Below are positions 32,942 through 41,449 of a stretch of 64,000 nucleotides of DNA, piece after piece. The DNA is from Streptomyces sp. NBC_00659 (lineage in GTDB: Bacteria > Actinomycetota > Actinomycetes > Streptomycetales > Streptomycetaceae), in NCBI RefSeq assembly GCF_036226925.1, contig NZ_CP109031.1, positions 1,860,001 through 1,924,000 on the forward strand. Direction: 5' to 3'. The first letter of the stretch is position 1; each line of letters opens with the position of its first letter. The translations under genes were made by a program, and so were the position numbers. The notes below the pieces were generated by a model that was given only the letters and a program-made list of their open reading frames with translations, was not told the DNA's origin and ran no database searches.

Positions 32942-33703
32942 CTAGTTGAGCGGTCCGCCGGCCACGTACAGCACCTGGCCGGAGACGAATCCGGCGGCCT
33001 CGCCGGTGAAGAAGGCGATGCTGTTGGCGATGTCGTCGGGGTTGCCGACACGCTGCACGGGGATCTGGGTCGCGGCCGCGGCCTGGAAGTCGTCGAAGTC
33101 CATCCCGACGCGGGCGGCGGTGGCGGCGGTCATGTCGGTGACGATGAAGCCGGGTGCCACGGCGTTCGCGGTCACGCCGAACTTGCCGAGCTCGATGGCC
33201 AGGGTCTTGGTGAGGCCCTGGAGACCGGCCTTGGCGGTGGAGTAGTTGGCCTGGCCGCGGTTGCCCAGCGCCGACGAGGACGACAGGTTGACGATGCGGC
33301 CGAACTTGGCCTCCACCATGTACTTCTGGACGGCCTTCGCCATCAGGAACGCACCGCGCAGGTGCACGTTCATGACGGTGTCCCAGTCGGACGCGCTCAT
33401 CTTGAACAGCAGGTTGTCACGGAGGACACCCGCGTTGTTCACCAGGATGGTCGGCGCGCCGAGCTCCTCGGCGATCCGCGCGACGGCGGCCTCCACCTGG
33501 GCCTCGTCGGAGACGTCACAGCCGACCGCGAGAGCCTTGCCGCCGGCGGCGGTGATCTTCTCGACGGTGTCCTTGCACGCGGCCTCGTCGAGGTCGATCA
33601 CCGCGACGGCGCGGCCCTCCGCGGCCAGTCGTACGGCGGTCGCGGCACCGATGCCGCGCGCGGCACCGGTGACTACGGCGACGCGCTGCTCAGTGGTGGA
33701 CAT
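32942..33703 (-). CDS. fabG: 3-oxoacyl-ACP reductase, FabG family
   Basis: 253 residues. 'VVTGAARGIGAATAVRLAAEG', 'LVNNAGVLRDNLLFKMSASDWDTVMNVHLRGAFLM' and 'NLSSSSALGNRGQANYSTAKAGLQGLTKTLAIELG' are FabG-type, including the RDNLLFKM stretch usual in FabG; YSTAK is the catalytic pair. It is not beside fabD/fabH/acpP, so it is probably an auxiliary ketoreductase. ATG at 33703 follows GAGGAG. First gene of a two-SDR operon. Confidence 0.92.
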   Translation of the reverse strand: MSTTEQRVAVVTGAARGIGAATAVRLAAEGRAVAVIDLDEAACKDTVEKITAAGGKALAVGCDVSDEAQVEAAVARIAEELGAPTILVNNAGVLRDNLLFKMSASDWDTVMNVHLRGAFLMAKAVQKYMVEAKFGRIVNLSSSSALGNRGQANYSTAKAGLQGLTKTLAIELGKFGVTANAVAPGFIVTDMTAATAARVGMDFDDFQAAAATQIPVQRVGNPDDIANSIAFFTGEAAGFVSGQVLYVAGGPLN

Positions 33704-33907
33704 TGCTGGTTCTCCTCGCCCTTGGAAAAGCCGGCCCAAGCCCGGCCAAGCTGTCTCGACAACCTTGCGGCGCCTTCGGTGGTCCCGAAAGACCTGCGGC
33801 TCATACGGTACGCCCATCCGGTGAGCGACCGCTTAGTACCTTCAGCAGACGTGACGCTAGAAGCCCTGGCACCCGGTGTCAACGGCGCACCGCGCGCATG
33901 TGATCCA

Positions 33908-34291
33908 TTACCTGACCAGGAGCTGGAGCAACCGCTCGGTCTCGGCCTCGGGATCGGCGGTCAGGCCGGTGTGCACGGGGCCCGGCTGGACCACGGTCGA
34001 ACGCGGCGCGATCAGCCAGCGAAAACGCCGGCCGGCATCGTCGTGCGCCGCTTGACCAGCGGCTTCCCCTCCGGTGCAGACACCTTCGACGGCGCGCAGC
34101 GCGGCCCGTACTCCCCGCACGTCCGCGTCCGGGTCGAGCGCGAACAGCTTGTTCTCGTCCAGATGGGTGCGGGCCGCGACGAAGGAGTGGGCGCGGCAGT
34201 ACACCAGCACGCCCGCGTTGAAGCACTCGCCGCGCTCGACCCGTGGCACCACACGCAGCAGCGCGTACTCGAAGACGTTCCGCTCGTTCAC
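33908..34291 (-). CDS. DUF3037 protein
   Basis: 127 residues. 'FEYALLRVVPRVERGECFNAGVLVYCRAHSFVAARTHLDENKLFALDPD' is the DUF3037 signature, and 'RFRWLIAPRSTVVQPGPVHTGLTADPEAETERLLQLLV' the C-terminal part. The function is unknown. Its GTG start overlaps the HipA-like gene's TGA by four bases (GTGA), so the two are translationally coupled and probably act together. Confidence 0.85.
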   Translation of the reverse strand: MNERNVFEYALLRVVPRVERGECFNAGVLVYCRAHSFVAARTHLDENKLFALDPDADVRGVRAALRAVEGVCTGGEAAGQAAHDDAGRRFRWLIAPRSTVVQPGPVHTGLTADPEAETERLLQLLVR

Positions 34292-35070
34292 CTGTCCCCC
34301 TTCGCGCCGTCGATGCCGTCGACGCCCTTGATCCGTTCGTGGATGACGGCGGCGCGCGCCAGCAGGGGCCGCGCGTAGGCGCGTCGCAGCGCGTCCACCG
34401 TGTCGAAGCCCGGCTCGTCGGCCAGCCAGGCCTCGGGGATCTCGGCCGTGACCTCCGCGAGCAGGTCCTCGGTGACCAGCGGGGCCAGTTCGGCGGCGGC
34501 CGAGGCGATGTCGGGGCCGAAGGGGGCGAGCGCGTGGTCGGAGATGTCGTACGGCTTGGCGGCGGAGGTCTCGGCGCCGGGCCAGTGGTGGTGCCAGATC
34601 ATCGTGGCGCCGTGGTCGATGAGCCACAGATCGCCGTGCCACATCAGCAGGTTGGGGTTGCGCCAGGAGCGGTCGACGTTGTTGACGAGGGCGTCGAACC
34701 AGACGATCCGGCCGGCTTCCTCGGCGCTCACCTCGAAGGCGAGGGGGTCGAAGCCGATGGCGCGGGGCAGGAAGTCCATCCCGAGGTTCGGCCCCCCGCT
34801 CGCCTTCAGCAGGTCCTGGACCTCCTGGTCCGGTTCGCCGAGTCCGAGGACCGGGTCGAGGCCGATCGTCACCAGTCCGGGCACCCGCAGGCCGAGCCGG
34901 CGGGCGAGTTCACCGCAGACGACCTCCGCGACGAGCGTCTTGCGCCCCTGTCCGGCGCCGGTGAATTTCATGACGTACGTCCCGAGGTCGTCGGCCTCGA
35001 CGAGTCCCGGCAGCGAGCCGCCCTCGCGCAACGGCGTGATGTAGCGGGAGGCGTTCACTTCCTTGAGCAT
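34288..35070 (-). CDS. HipA-like kinase-fold protein
   Basis: 260 residues, about 60% of the length of E. coli HipA. Kinase features: K35 in 'TYVMKFTGAG', E49 in 'LVAEVVCGEL', the catalytic loop 'ALVNNVDRSWRNPN' (N131, D133, N138, N140) and the metal-binding 'LIDHGATM' (D152). No N-terminal HipA subdomain and no HipB-type antitoxin are present. Instead it is coupled to DUF3037. The partner arrangement is recurrent in actinobacteria, but I know of no demonstrated target. Classical HipA phosphorylates GltX; that need not apply. Confidence 0.82.
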   Translation of the reverse strand: MLKEVNASRYITPLREGGSLPGLVEADDLGTYVMKFTGAGQGRKTLVAEVVCGELARRLGLRVPGLVTIGLDPVLGLGEPDQEVQDLLKASGGPNLGMDFLPRAIGFDPLAFEVSAEEAGRIVWFDALVNNVDRSWRNPNLLMWHGDLWLIDHGATMIWHHHWPGAETSAAKPYDISDHALAPFGPDIASAAAELAPLVTEDLLAEVTAEIPEAWLADEPGFDTVDALRRAYARPLLARAAVIHERIKGVDGIDGAKGDR

Positions 35071-35301
35071 CGCCCCAGGTTACTGGGGTGGTCCCGCCCG
35101 GGGGACGCGACCCGGTGATGGCGACGGGAGCTGACGGGAGCGGTGCCCCGTGTCCGGGGCGGGGGCGGATCGTGACCACGCACGCCCGGCTGTCGGCGCG
35201 CTGTGGATCAGGTCAAGAAGTCGCCATTGCCTGAACAGTACGCACTGGTGGACCGTACCTCTGAGCAGATCCAGATCATGTCCGCTGAAGGGAAAGCCAG
35301 C

Positions 35302-35751
35302 ATGACCAGCGAATCGCTTCACTCCGCGCAGACACCGGCCCGGCGCACCGTCGTGGCGGCGGTCGGCGCGGCAGGGCTCGCCGTCGCGCTGACCGCGTGC
35401 GGGGCGGACGACAAGGCCTCCGACAACGTGGGCTCCGACAACGGCGCCGCCGGGAACGCGGCCGGTACGGAACTCGCCAAGACCAGCGACATCCCGGAGG
35501 GCGGGGGCAAGGTCTTCGCCGACAAGGGGGTCGTGGTGACCCAGCCGACGGCGGGCACGTTCAAGGCCTTCTCGTCCAAGTGCACCCATCAGGGCTGTGC
35601 GGTCAAGGGCATCGCGAACGGTGTCATCACCTGCCCCTGCCACAACAGCGAGTTCTCCGCCACCGACGGCAGTGTGAAGAAGGGGCCCGCGACAACCGGA
35701 CTGGCCGCCACGGCCATCACCGTCGACGGGGACGCCATCAAGCTCGCCTGA
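35302..35751 (+). CDS. Rieske [2Fe-2S] lipoprotein
   Basis: 149 residues. 'TPARRTVVAAVGAAGLAVALTACG' is a Tat-type signal ending in the lipobox LTAC, so it is exported folded and lipid-anchored. After a Gly/Asn/Ala linker the Rieske cluster motifs are 'CTHQGCAV' (CxHxGC) and 'CPCHNSEFS' (CPCHxS). It is a small arsenite-oxidase/soluble-type Rieske protein; partners unknown. ATG at 35302 with AAGGGAAAG upstream. Confidence 0.92.
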   Translation: MTSESLHSAQTPARRTVVAAVGAAGLAVALTACGADDKASDNVGSDNGAAGNAAGTELAKTSDIPEGGGKVFADKGVVVTQPTAGTFKAFSSKCTHQGCAVKGIANGVITCPCHNSEFSATDGSVKKGPATTGLAATAITVDGDAIKLA

Positions 35752-35791
35752 CCGCCGGCGCCGGCCGCGGGACCAGCGCGCCGCCGGAGCG

Positions 35792-36427
35792 TCAGCGTCG
35801 TCGCTCGAAGCAGGCGAGCACGTCGTCGGTGGTCGTGATGGTGGCGACCAGCGCGAGCGTGTTCCGGACCATCGCGGGGGTGTACTCGGAGGGCACCCCC
35901 GCGATGGCGTCCGCGGGAACGACGACGGTGTAGCCGCGGTTCACGGCGTCGAACACGGCGTTGGGAACGGCGATGTTGGCCGAGACTCCGGTCACCACGA
36001 GGGTGCGGCAGCCCAGGTTGCGCAGCAGCGGGTCGACGTCGGTGCCCGAGATCGGCGACAGACCGTGCAGCCGGCGTACGACGAAGTCCTCCTCGGCGAC
36101 CTCGACGGGCGGCGCGATCCGCACGGCCGTCGTGCCGGTCAGCTGCCGCACGGGCAGTCGTTCGGCGGCCCGGAAAAGCCGGGCGTTGCGGTTGGCGCCG
36201 CGGCCGTCCGGACGGCGCTCGGCGACCGCGTGGATCACCTGCACCCCGCTCTCGTGCGCGGCGCCCACCAGCCGGGCGATCCGGCCGAGCGCTCCGGACG
36301 ACCTCGCCTCCTGGGCGAGTTCGGGCAGCGCGCTGTCCGGGCCCACGACGCCCTGCTGGCACTCCACGGTGAGCAGTACCGTGCCGGCGGGGTCGAGGAG
36401 TTCACTGAGGTGCTCGAACGACGGCAT
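35792..36427 (-). CDS. Isochorismatase-family cysteine hydrolase
   Basis: 211 residues. The catalytic triad is D/K/C-like: 'TVECQQGVVG' (E in the D position), and 'CRTLVVTGVSANIAVPNAVFDAVNRGYTVVVPADAIAG' carries the nucleophile region, where the usual Cys is replaced by Ser/Ala ('TGVSANIAV' instead of TGxxTxxCV). Loss of that Cys means the enzyme may be inactive or act by another mechanism. ATG at 36427 has AAGGAG. Confidence 0.85.
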   Translation of the reverse strand: MPSFEHLSELLDPAGTVLLTVECQQGVVGPDSALPELAQEARSSGALGRIARLVGAAHESGVQVIHAVAERRPDGRGANRNARLFRAAERLPVRQLTGTTAVRIAPPVEVAEEDFVVRRLHGLSPISGTDVDPLLRNLGCRTLVVTGVSANIAVPNAVFDAVNRGYTVVVPADAIAGVPSEYTPAMVRNTLALVATITTTDDVLACFERRR

Positions 36428-36505
36428 GGCTCTCCTTGTCGTCGCGGTTCGGGACGGCGGAGCGTAACGACCATTGCGCGAGGACGGAAGACGGCTCATG
36501 ATTTC

Positions 36506-36520
36506 CTGACGGAACGTCAG
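36506..36520. promoter_or_regulatory. CTGACG-N3-CGTCAG operator, first copy
   Basis: CTGACGGAACGTCAG is a perfect 6+6 dyad with a three-base centre, preceded by TTTC and followed by AAAG. It lies 91 bp upstream of the flavin-binding protein gene and 79 bp upstream of the divergent isochorismatase gene. The form is typical of a TetR-family operator. A second copy is at 44773. Confidence 0.65.
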
Positions 36521-36610
36521 AAAGCTTTACCGGAAGCTTCGGCGGACAGAGCCGGTACACACGACAAGATCGGCAGGACCTGGCCGATCCACAGGACAAG
36601 AGAGGACCGT

Positions 36611-37078
36611 ATGACCGTCACGCAGCGCAGGGGCCGGAAGATCATGATGACTCCCGGTGAACTGGACGAGTTTCTCACCACCCAGCGCACCTGCCGTGTC
36701 GCCTCCGTGTCGAAGGACGGAGTCCCCCATGTGAGTGCCCTCTGGTTCACCTGGGACGGCACCTCGTTGTGGCTGTACTCGGTGGTGCGCAGCAAGCGCT
36801 GGGTGCAGCTGCGGAACGACCCTCGGGTCGCGGTGGTGATCGACTCCGGTGAGGAGTACGGGGAATTGCGGGGTGTCGAGCTGTCCGGCACGGTGGAGTT
36901 CGTCGGCGAGTTCCCGCGCACGGGGGAACTGTGCGCCGAACTCGACGTCCCGGAGACGCTGTTCGCCCGCAAGAACTTCGGCCTGGAGGAGATGCCGCAC
37001 GACGGCCGGCACGCGTGGATGCGACTGACCCCGGCGGCGATCGCCTCGTGGGACTTCCGCAAGCTCCCCCCGCTGTAG
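36611..37078 (+). CDS. Split-barrel flavin/F420-binding protein (pyridoxamine 5'-phosphate oxidase family)
   Basis: 155 residues forming one split beta-barrel: 'QRTCRVASVSKDGVPHVSALWFTWDGTSLWLYSVVRSKRWVQLRNDPRVAVVIDSGEEYGELRGVELSGTVEFV' is typical of F420- or FMN-dependent PNPOx-like reductases (TIGR03618-type). 'RSKRWVQLRNDPRVAV' is the phosphate-contacting region. ATG with GAGAGGA upstream. It may be controlled by the operator at 36506. Confidence 0.82.
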   Translation: MTVTQRRGRKIMMTPGELDEFLTTQRTCRVASVSKDGVPHVSALWFTWDGTSLWLYSVVRSKRWVQLRNDPRVAVVIDSGEEYGELRGVELSGTVEFVGEFPRTGELCAELDVPETLFARKNFGLEEMPHDGRHAWMRLTPAAIASWDFRKLPPL

Positions 37079-37079
37079 C

Positions 37080-37270
37080 CGGGTCGAACCCCGTACCGCT
37101 GCAGCCGGACCGAACCCGCTGTCGACGCAGCCGGGACCGAACCTCCCCCGATGCAGGTCAGGGCCGAACAACCCCACCCACACAGCGGGGGCCGAACAGC
37201 CCTGCCCGCGCGGCCCGAGCCGAACAGCCACAACCACAACCGGAGTCGGAGCCGGAGCCGGAGCCGAACC
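37080..37270. repeat. 27-bp degenerate tandem repeat, about six copies
   Basis: The core CCGAAC(A/C) recurs at 37085, 37111, 37138, 37165, 37193 and 37221 (spacing 26, 27, 27, 28, 28) directly after the preceding gene's stop, then a hexamer run (GGAGCC) at 37247-37264 and a last CGAAC at 37265. Units read roughly CAGCCGGGACCGAACC. No gene is supported in the 220-bp gap. Confidence 0.75.
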
Positions 37271-37298
37271 ACTTTCGCCTCCCGCTGTTCGCCTCCCG

Positions 37299-38201
37299 CT
37301 ACTCGACGGCCGCTCCGGCCCTGCGCAAGGCGTCCACCGCCGCCCTGATCGAGGGCCGGCGGTCGGCGTCGGCCCGCCACACGACGTAGACATGGCGGCG
37401 CACACGCTGCCGGACCGGCACCGTGACGACCCCCTCGGGCATCGGACGGCGACCGAGGAGCGGAGCCACGCACACGCCCAGCCCCGCGGCGACGAGTCCG
37501 AGTTGGGTGTGCGTCTCCCCGGCGCGGTGTCCGATGCGCGGCTCGACGCCCTGGGAGCGCAGCGTGAACATCAGCCATTCGTGGCAGAACTCGCCCTCCG
37601 CCCAGGTGATCCACTCGTCGTCGGCGAAGTCCCCGAGGTCCACCTCGTCGCGGCCGGCGAGCCGATGGCCGGCCGGCATCGCCACATCGGCGGGGTCGTC
37701 GAGGATCGACGCCTTCACCAGTCCGTCGGGCAGGGGCATCGGCTTGTTGTACCAGTCGAGCACGACCGCGAGGTCCAGGTCCCCGCGCACCACTCCCGCG
37801 ACCCCGGCCTCCGGCTCCAGCTCGCTGGAGCGCACCCGCAGTGCCGGGTGCTCGGCACGCAGTTCCGCGAGCGCCGCCGGGAACAGTCCGCGCGCCGCGG
37901 TCGGGAACGCGGACAGTCTCAGCTCGCCGGCCACCTGACCGCGCTGTGCCTCCAGGTCGGACTGGGCGAGCTCGACCTGGGACAGGATGCGGGCCGCGTG
38001 CTCGGCGAGGAGCCGCCCGGCGTCGGTCAGACGCACTCCCCGGCCGTTCCTGGCGAGCAGCTGCTGTCCCACCTCGCGCTCCAGCTTCGACATCTGCTGG
38101 GAGACGGCGGAAGTGGTCACGTGCAGCCCCTCGGCGGCGCCGCTCACCGAGCCGTGCCGGGCGAGGGCGTCGAGGGTGCGCAGTCGCTCCAGATTCAACA
38201 T
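37299..38201 (-). CDS. LysR-family transcriptional regulator
   Basis: 300 residues: N-terminal winged HTH 'NLERLRTLDALARHGSVSGAAEGLHVTTSAVSQQMSKLEREVGQQLLARNGRGVRLTDAG', then a periplasmic-binding-like effector domain ('GELRLSAFPTAARGLFPAALAELRAEHP'). ATG at 38201 starts the canonical 'MLNLERL'; the frame is open far upstream but lies over the divergent gene. The EamA exporter 75 bp away is the likely target. Confidence 0.93.
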   Translation of the reverse strand: MLNLERLRTLDALARHGSVSGAAEGLHVTTSAVSQQMSKLEREVGQQLLARNGRGVRLTDAGRLLAEHAARILSQVELAQSDLEAQRGQVAGELRLSAFPTAARGLFPAALAELRAEHPALRVRSSELEPEAGVAGVVRGDLDLAVVLDWYNKPMPLPDGLVKASILDDPADVAMPAGHRLAGRDEVDLGDFADDEWITWAEGEFCHEWLMFTLRSQGVEPRIGHRAGETHTQLGLVAAGLGVCVAPLLGRRPMPEGVVTVPVRQRVRRHVYVVWRADADRRPSIRAAVDALRRAGAAVE

Positions 38202-38210
38202 GTAAGCAAT

Positions 38211-38253
38211 GCTACGAGATATCGCTTGAGTATTCTCGCTTGTGCTACGAGAT
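38211..38253. promoter_or_regulatory. Direct repeats GCTACGAGAT between LysR and EamA genes
   Basis: GCTACGAGAT occurs at 38211-38220 and 38244-38253, 33 bp apart, three helical turns, on the same face. LysR proteins typically bind an activation and a recognition site at about this spacing, so these are candidate LysR sites. Confidence 0.5.
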
Positions 38254-38276
38254 TGTTCTGCCTCATTCTTGACCGC

Positions 38277-39212
38277 ATGAGCACCGTCGCCTCTCCCCGC
38301 CCCGTCACGCCGAACGGCGTCGCACCCCGCCGCCGCACCGCCCTCGACTGGCGGATCCGCTTCGGCGTCCTGTCGCTGATCTGGGGCTTCAGCTTCCTGC
38401 TCATCAAGGTCGGCACCGACGGGTACGCGCCGTTCCAGGTCACCTTGGGCCGGCTGCTGTTCGGAAGCGTGGTGCTCGTGGCGGCGATGGCGGTGAAGCG
38501 GGAGCGGCTGCCGCGCGGGGCGCGGACATGGGGGCACCTCGCGGTCGCGGCTCTCCTGCTGAACGCGCTGCCGTTCTCCCTCTTCGCCTACTCCGAGCTG
38601 ACGATCCCGTCCACGCTCGCGGGCATCTGCAACGCGACGTCGCCGCTGTGGGGCATGGCCCTGTCCCTGGTCGCCCTCTCCGAGGACAGGCCGACCCGGC
38701 GCAGAGTGGCCGGTCTCGGCATCGGCTTCCTCGGCGTCCTGACGGTTCTCGGTGTCTGGCAGGGCTTCCACGGCCTGGACGCCACGGGCACGGCGATGGC
38801 GCTGCTGGCGTCGCTGAGCTACCCGGTCGGCTGGATATACGTCCGCCGGACCCTCGCGGGCACCGGCCACTCGCATCTGTCGATGACCGGCGCCCAACTG
38901 CTCCTGGCCACCGCCCAACTGGCTTTCGTCACCCCGCTGTTCACCACGTTCCCGAGCCAGGTCGCATGGGTGCCGCTGCTCGCGATCGCGGCCCTGGGCG
39001 CGCTCGGCACCGGTCTGGCCATGCTCCTCCAGTACGGCATCGTCGCCGAGGTCGGCCCGACGACGGCCCAGATGGTCACGTACTTCATCCCGGTCATCGC
39101 CACCGCGGCCGGTGTCGCGATCCTCGGCGAGTCGCTTGCCTGGTCGACGCCGGTCGGCGCGGTGATCGTCCTCGCGGGCGCGGCCCTGACCCAGGCGAAG
39201 CCGCGCCACTGA
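38277..39212 (+). CDS. EamA-family (DMT) transporter
   Basis: 311 residues with ten hydrophobic helices. 'RIRFGVLSLIWGFSFLLIKVGTDGYAPFQVTLGRLLFGSVVLVAAMAVKR' begins EamA repeat one, and 'TAMALLASLSYPVGWIYVRRTLA' repeat two; 'IPSTLAGICNATSPLWGMALSLVALSEDRPTRRRVAGLGIGFLGVLTVLG' is the typical motif. Exporter of amino acids or metabolites. Divergent from the LysR gene. Confidence 0.9.
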   Translation: MSTVASPRPVTPNGVAPRRRTALDWRIRFGVLSLIWGFSFLLIKVGTDGYAPFQVTLGRLLFGSVVLVAAMAVKRERLPRGARTWGHLAVAALLLNALPFSLFAYSELTIPSTLAGICNATSPLWGMALSLVALSEDRPTRRRVAGLGIGFLGVLTVLGVWQGFHGLDATGTAMALLASLSYPVGWIYVRRTLAGTGHSHLSMTGAQLLLATAQLAFVTPLFTTFPSQVAWVPLLAIAALGALGTGLAMLLQYGIVAEVGPTTAQMVTYFIPVIATAAGVAILGESLAWSTPVGAVIVLAGAALTQAKPRH

Positions 39213-39274
39213 CGCCCGCGACACCCGCAGCCCGCACACCCGCCGCCCCGGCCGACGCGGCTCAGGAACACGGC

Positions 39275-40606
39275 TCAGACGTAACGGCGGGCGGGGGCCG
39301 GTCCCACCGCCGACGCGACGGCGTCCGCGAGCGGCCCGGCGTCCTCGGGCCGAAGCGTCGAGACAGTGATCCGGATACCCGGCGGCGAGCTCATCCGGAA
39401 GCGGGCGCCGGGAGCGACCGCCCATCCGCTGTGCAGCAGCCGGGAGACGGCCCCGGTCTCGTCCGGAACGGGGATCCAGACGTTCATCCCGCTGCGCCCG
39501 CGCGCTTCGACACCGCGTTCCCGCAGAGCGTCGATCAGCATGTCGCGGCGTGCCCCGTAGGCCGCCGCCACGGCCCCCGCCTCGACCGCGCCGGAGGTCC
39601 ACAGGTGGACCACGGCCTTCTGGAGCAGCCGGCTCACCCAGCCGGGGCCGAGCCGCTGCCGCCCGTGCACACGGTCGACCGTGACGGGGTCCCCGGTGAG
39701 TACGGCGAGCCGGAGATCGGGCCCGTACGCCTTGGCGACGGAACGCACGAAAGCCCAGTTGTGTGTGATTCCGGCGAGCGGATGCAATGGCAGGTCGACG
39801 ATCCGATGGCCGTGGTCGTCCTCGATGAGCAGGGTCCGCGGGTACGCGCGGAGCACCGAGCGCAGGTCACTCGCGCGGGCGGCGGTGACCGCGGCGCCGG
39901 TGGGGTTCTGCGCCCGGTCGGTGACGATCAGGGCCCGCGCCCCTGCCGCCAGCGCGCGCCGTACGTCGGCGGGAAGCGGGCCCTCGTCGTCGACACCGAC
40001 CCCGGCCGTACGCAGCCCCAGCGCGGGTAGCAGGTCGAACAGGCTGCCCCAGCCGGGGTCCTCGACGGCCACGGTGTCGCCGGGCCTGAGATGGGCCATC
40101 AGGACACGCTCGATCGCGTCGAGCGATCCGGAGGTGACGACGACGGGCCCCTCGGGCACCCCGTCCGCGGCGAGCCCGGCGCGGGCGAGGCGCTCCAGCT
40201 CCGGCTCGACGGCGTCCTGCCCGTACTGCACGGGGTCACGGTCCGACTGCCGGGCCGCCACCGCGAAGGCCTCGGAGAGTGCCGGCAGCAAGGCCGGATC
40301 GGGATTGCCCTCGCCCAGGTCCCGCACACCCTCGGGCGCCTCGACGCGCAGGTGTTCCCGGCCCGTGGTGGCCGGCTTCGGGCGCACCCGGCTGCCCCGG
40401 CGGCCGTCGGTCTCGATGACCCCGCGTTCACGCAGCGTGCGATAGGCCGCCGCGACCGTATTCGGGTTGACCCCCAGTTCCTCCGCCAGCTCTCTCATGG
40501 GCGGCAGGAGTTGCCCCGGCTCCAGCTCCCCCGCTCCGACCGCCCGCTCGACGTCGGCGGCAATCTCTGCTGCGCGACGCCCTTCGATCCGATACTCTCC
40601 TAGCAC
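39275..40606 (-). CDS. MocR-type regulator (GntR HTH + aminotransferase fold)
   Basis: 443 residues. GntR winged HTH at about 5-75 ('LEPGQLLPPMRELAEELGVNPNTVAAAYRTLRERGVIETDGRRGSRV'), then a class I aminotransferase domain with 'TDRAQNPTGAAV' and PLP Lys in 'SVAKAYGPDLRLAVLTG'. MocR proteins sense PLP or an amino acid; PdxR members regulate PLP synthesis. It is divergent from a flavin-nucleotide-binding split-barrel protein of the pyridoxamine-phosphate oxidase family, a suggestive pairing. Confidence 0.92.
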   Translation of the reverse strand: MLGEYRIEGRRAAEIAADVERAVGAGELEPGQLLPPMRELAEELGVNPNTVAAAYRTLRERGVIETDGRRGSRVRPKPATTGREHLRVEAPEGVRDLGEGNPDPALLPALSEAFAVAARQSDRDPVQYGQDAVEPELERLARAGLAADGVPEGPVVVTSGSLDAIERVLMAHLRPGDTVAVEDPGWGSLFDLLPALGLRTAGVGVDDEGPLPADVRRALAAGARALIVTDRAQNPTGAAVTAARASDLRSVLRAYPRTLLIEDDHGHRIVDLPLHPLAGITHNWAFVRSVAKAYGPDLRLAVLTGDPVTVDRVHGRQRLGPGWVSRLLQKAVVHLWTSGAVEAGAVAAAYGARRDMLIDALRERGVEARGRSGMNVWIPVPDETGAVSRLLHSGWAVAPGARFRMSSPPGIRITVSTLRPEDAGPLADAVASAVGPAPARRYV

Positions 40607-40617
40607 AAAAGAGATTA

Positions 40618-40629
40618 TGCACTAGTGCA
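40618..40629. promoter_or_regulatory. TGCACTAGTGCA palindrome in the MocR divergent promoter
   Basis: A perfect 12-bp palindrome lies 11 bp past the MocR start and abuts the divergent gene. A related half-site, TAGCAC (40601-40606), is 17 bp away. MocR regulators often bind direct or inverted repeats of AGTGCA-like units, so this is a plausible operator. Confidence 0.5.
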
Positions 40630-40641
40630 ATGGAGATGGCA

Positions 40642-41334
40642 ATGTCGGAGACGAGCACCCAGCAGCCGAGGACGACGGCGTCCGTCGCCTACACCCCGAC
40701 CGACCGCACTGTTCCCACCCGATCCAAGGAACGCGCCTCGTACGACCGGGAACGGGTGCACGCGATACTCGACGAGGGGTACATCTGCCATCTCGGGTTC
40801 GTCCGTGACGGCGCGCCCGTCGTCCTGCCCACGCTGTACGCACGGGTCGGCGAGCGGCTCTACGTGCACGGATCGACGGGTTCACGGCCCCTGCGCATGA
40901 CGAGCCGCACTGATCCCGGACTGGCCGTCTGCCTCACCGTGAGCCATGTCGACGGACTCGTGCTGGCCCGCTCGGCCTTCCATCACTCGCTCAACTACCG
41001 CTCCGTGGTCGTGCACGGCATCGCCCACCAGGTGACGGACCCCGAGGAGAAGCGCCTGGCGCTGGACGCGCTGGTCGACCACGCCGTCCCCGGCCGCTCG
41101 GCCGACTCCCGTCCCGCCAACGCCAAGGAACTCGCCGCCACGGCCGTGATCAGCCTGGATCTCGACGAGGTCTCCGCCAAGCTGCGCACCGGCGGCCCGA
41201 ACGACGATCCCGAGGACCTCTCGCTTCCTTACTGGACCGGCGTGGTCCCGCTGGCCAAGGGGTACGGCGTCCCGGTCCCGGCGGACACCCTGGCACCGGG
41301 CATCGAACTGCCCGACTACCTGAAGGCCCTGTGA
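40642..41334 (+). CDS. Flavin-nucleotide-binding protein (PNPOx family, NimA-like)
   Basis: 230 residues. 'ERVHAILDEGYICHLGFVRDGAPVVLPTLYARVGERLYVHGSTGSRPLR' is the Pyridox_ox_2/NimA-like start, and 'AVCLTVSHVDGLVLARSAFHHSLNYRSVVVHG' the flavin-contacting strands. The enzyme may reduce a small substrate with FMN. Three nested ATG codons exist at 40630, 40636 and 40642; the last was chosen because GGAG lies seven bases before it. Its gene is divergent from the MocR regulator. Confidence 0.82.
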   Translation: MSETSTQQPRTTASVAYTPTDRTVPTRSKERASYDRERVHAILDEGYICHLGFVRDGAPVVLPTLYARVGERLYVHGSTGSRPLRMTSRTDPGLAVCLTVSHVDGLVLARSAFHHSLNYRSVVVHGIAHQVTDPEEKRLALDALVDHAVPGRSADSRPANAKELAATAVISLDLDEVSAKLRTGGPNDDPEDLSLPYWTGVVPLAKGYGVPVPADTLAPGIELPDYLKAL

Positions 41335-41449
41335 GCGCCGGAGCCGGTCGTCCCTCGGACTGAGACGACCCGCGAGCCCTACGCCTCGAACCGCCACTGC
41401 CCTCGCCACCGGCACCGGCCTCCGCCGGAACCGGTGGCGAGGGCCGGGG

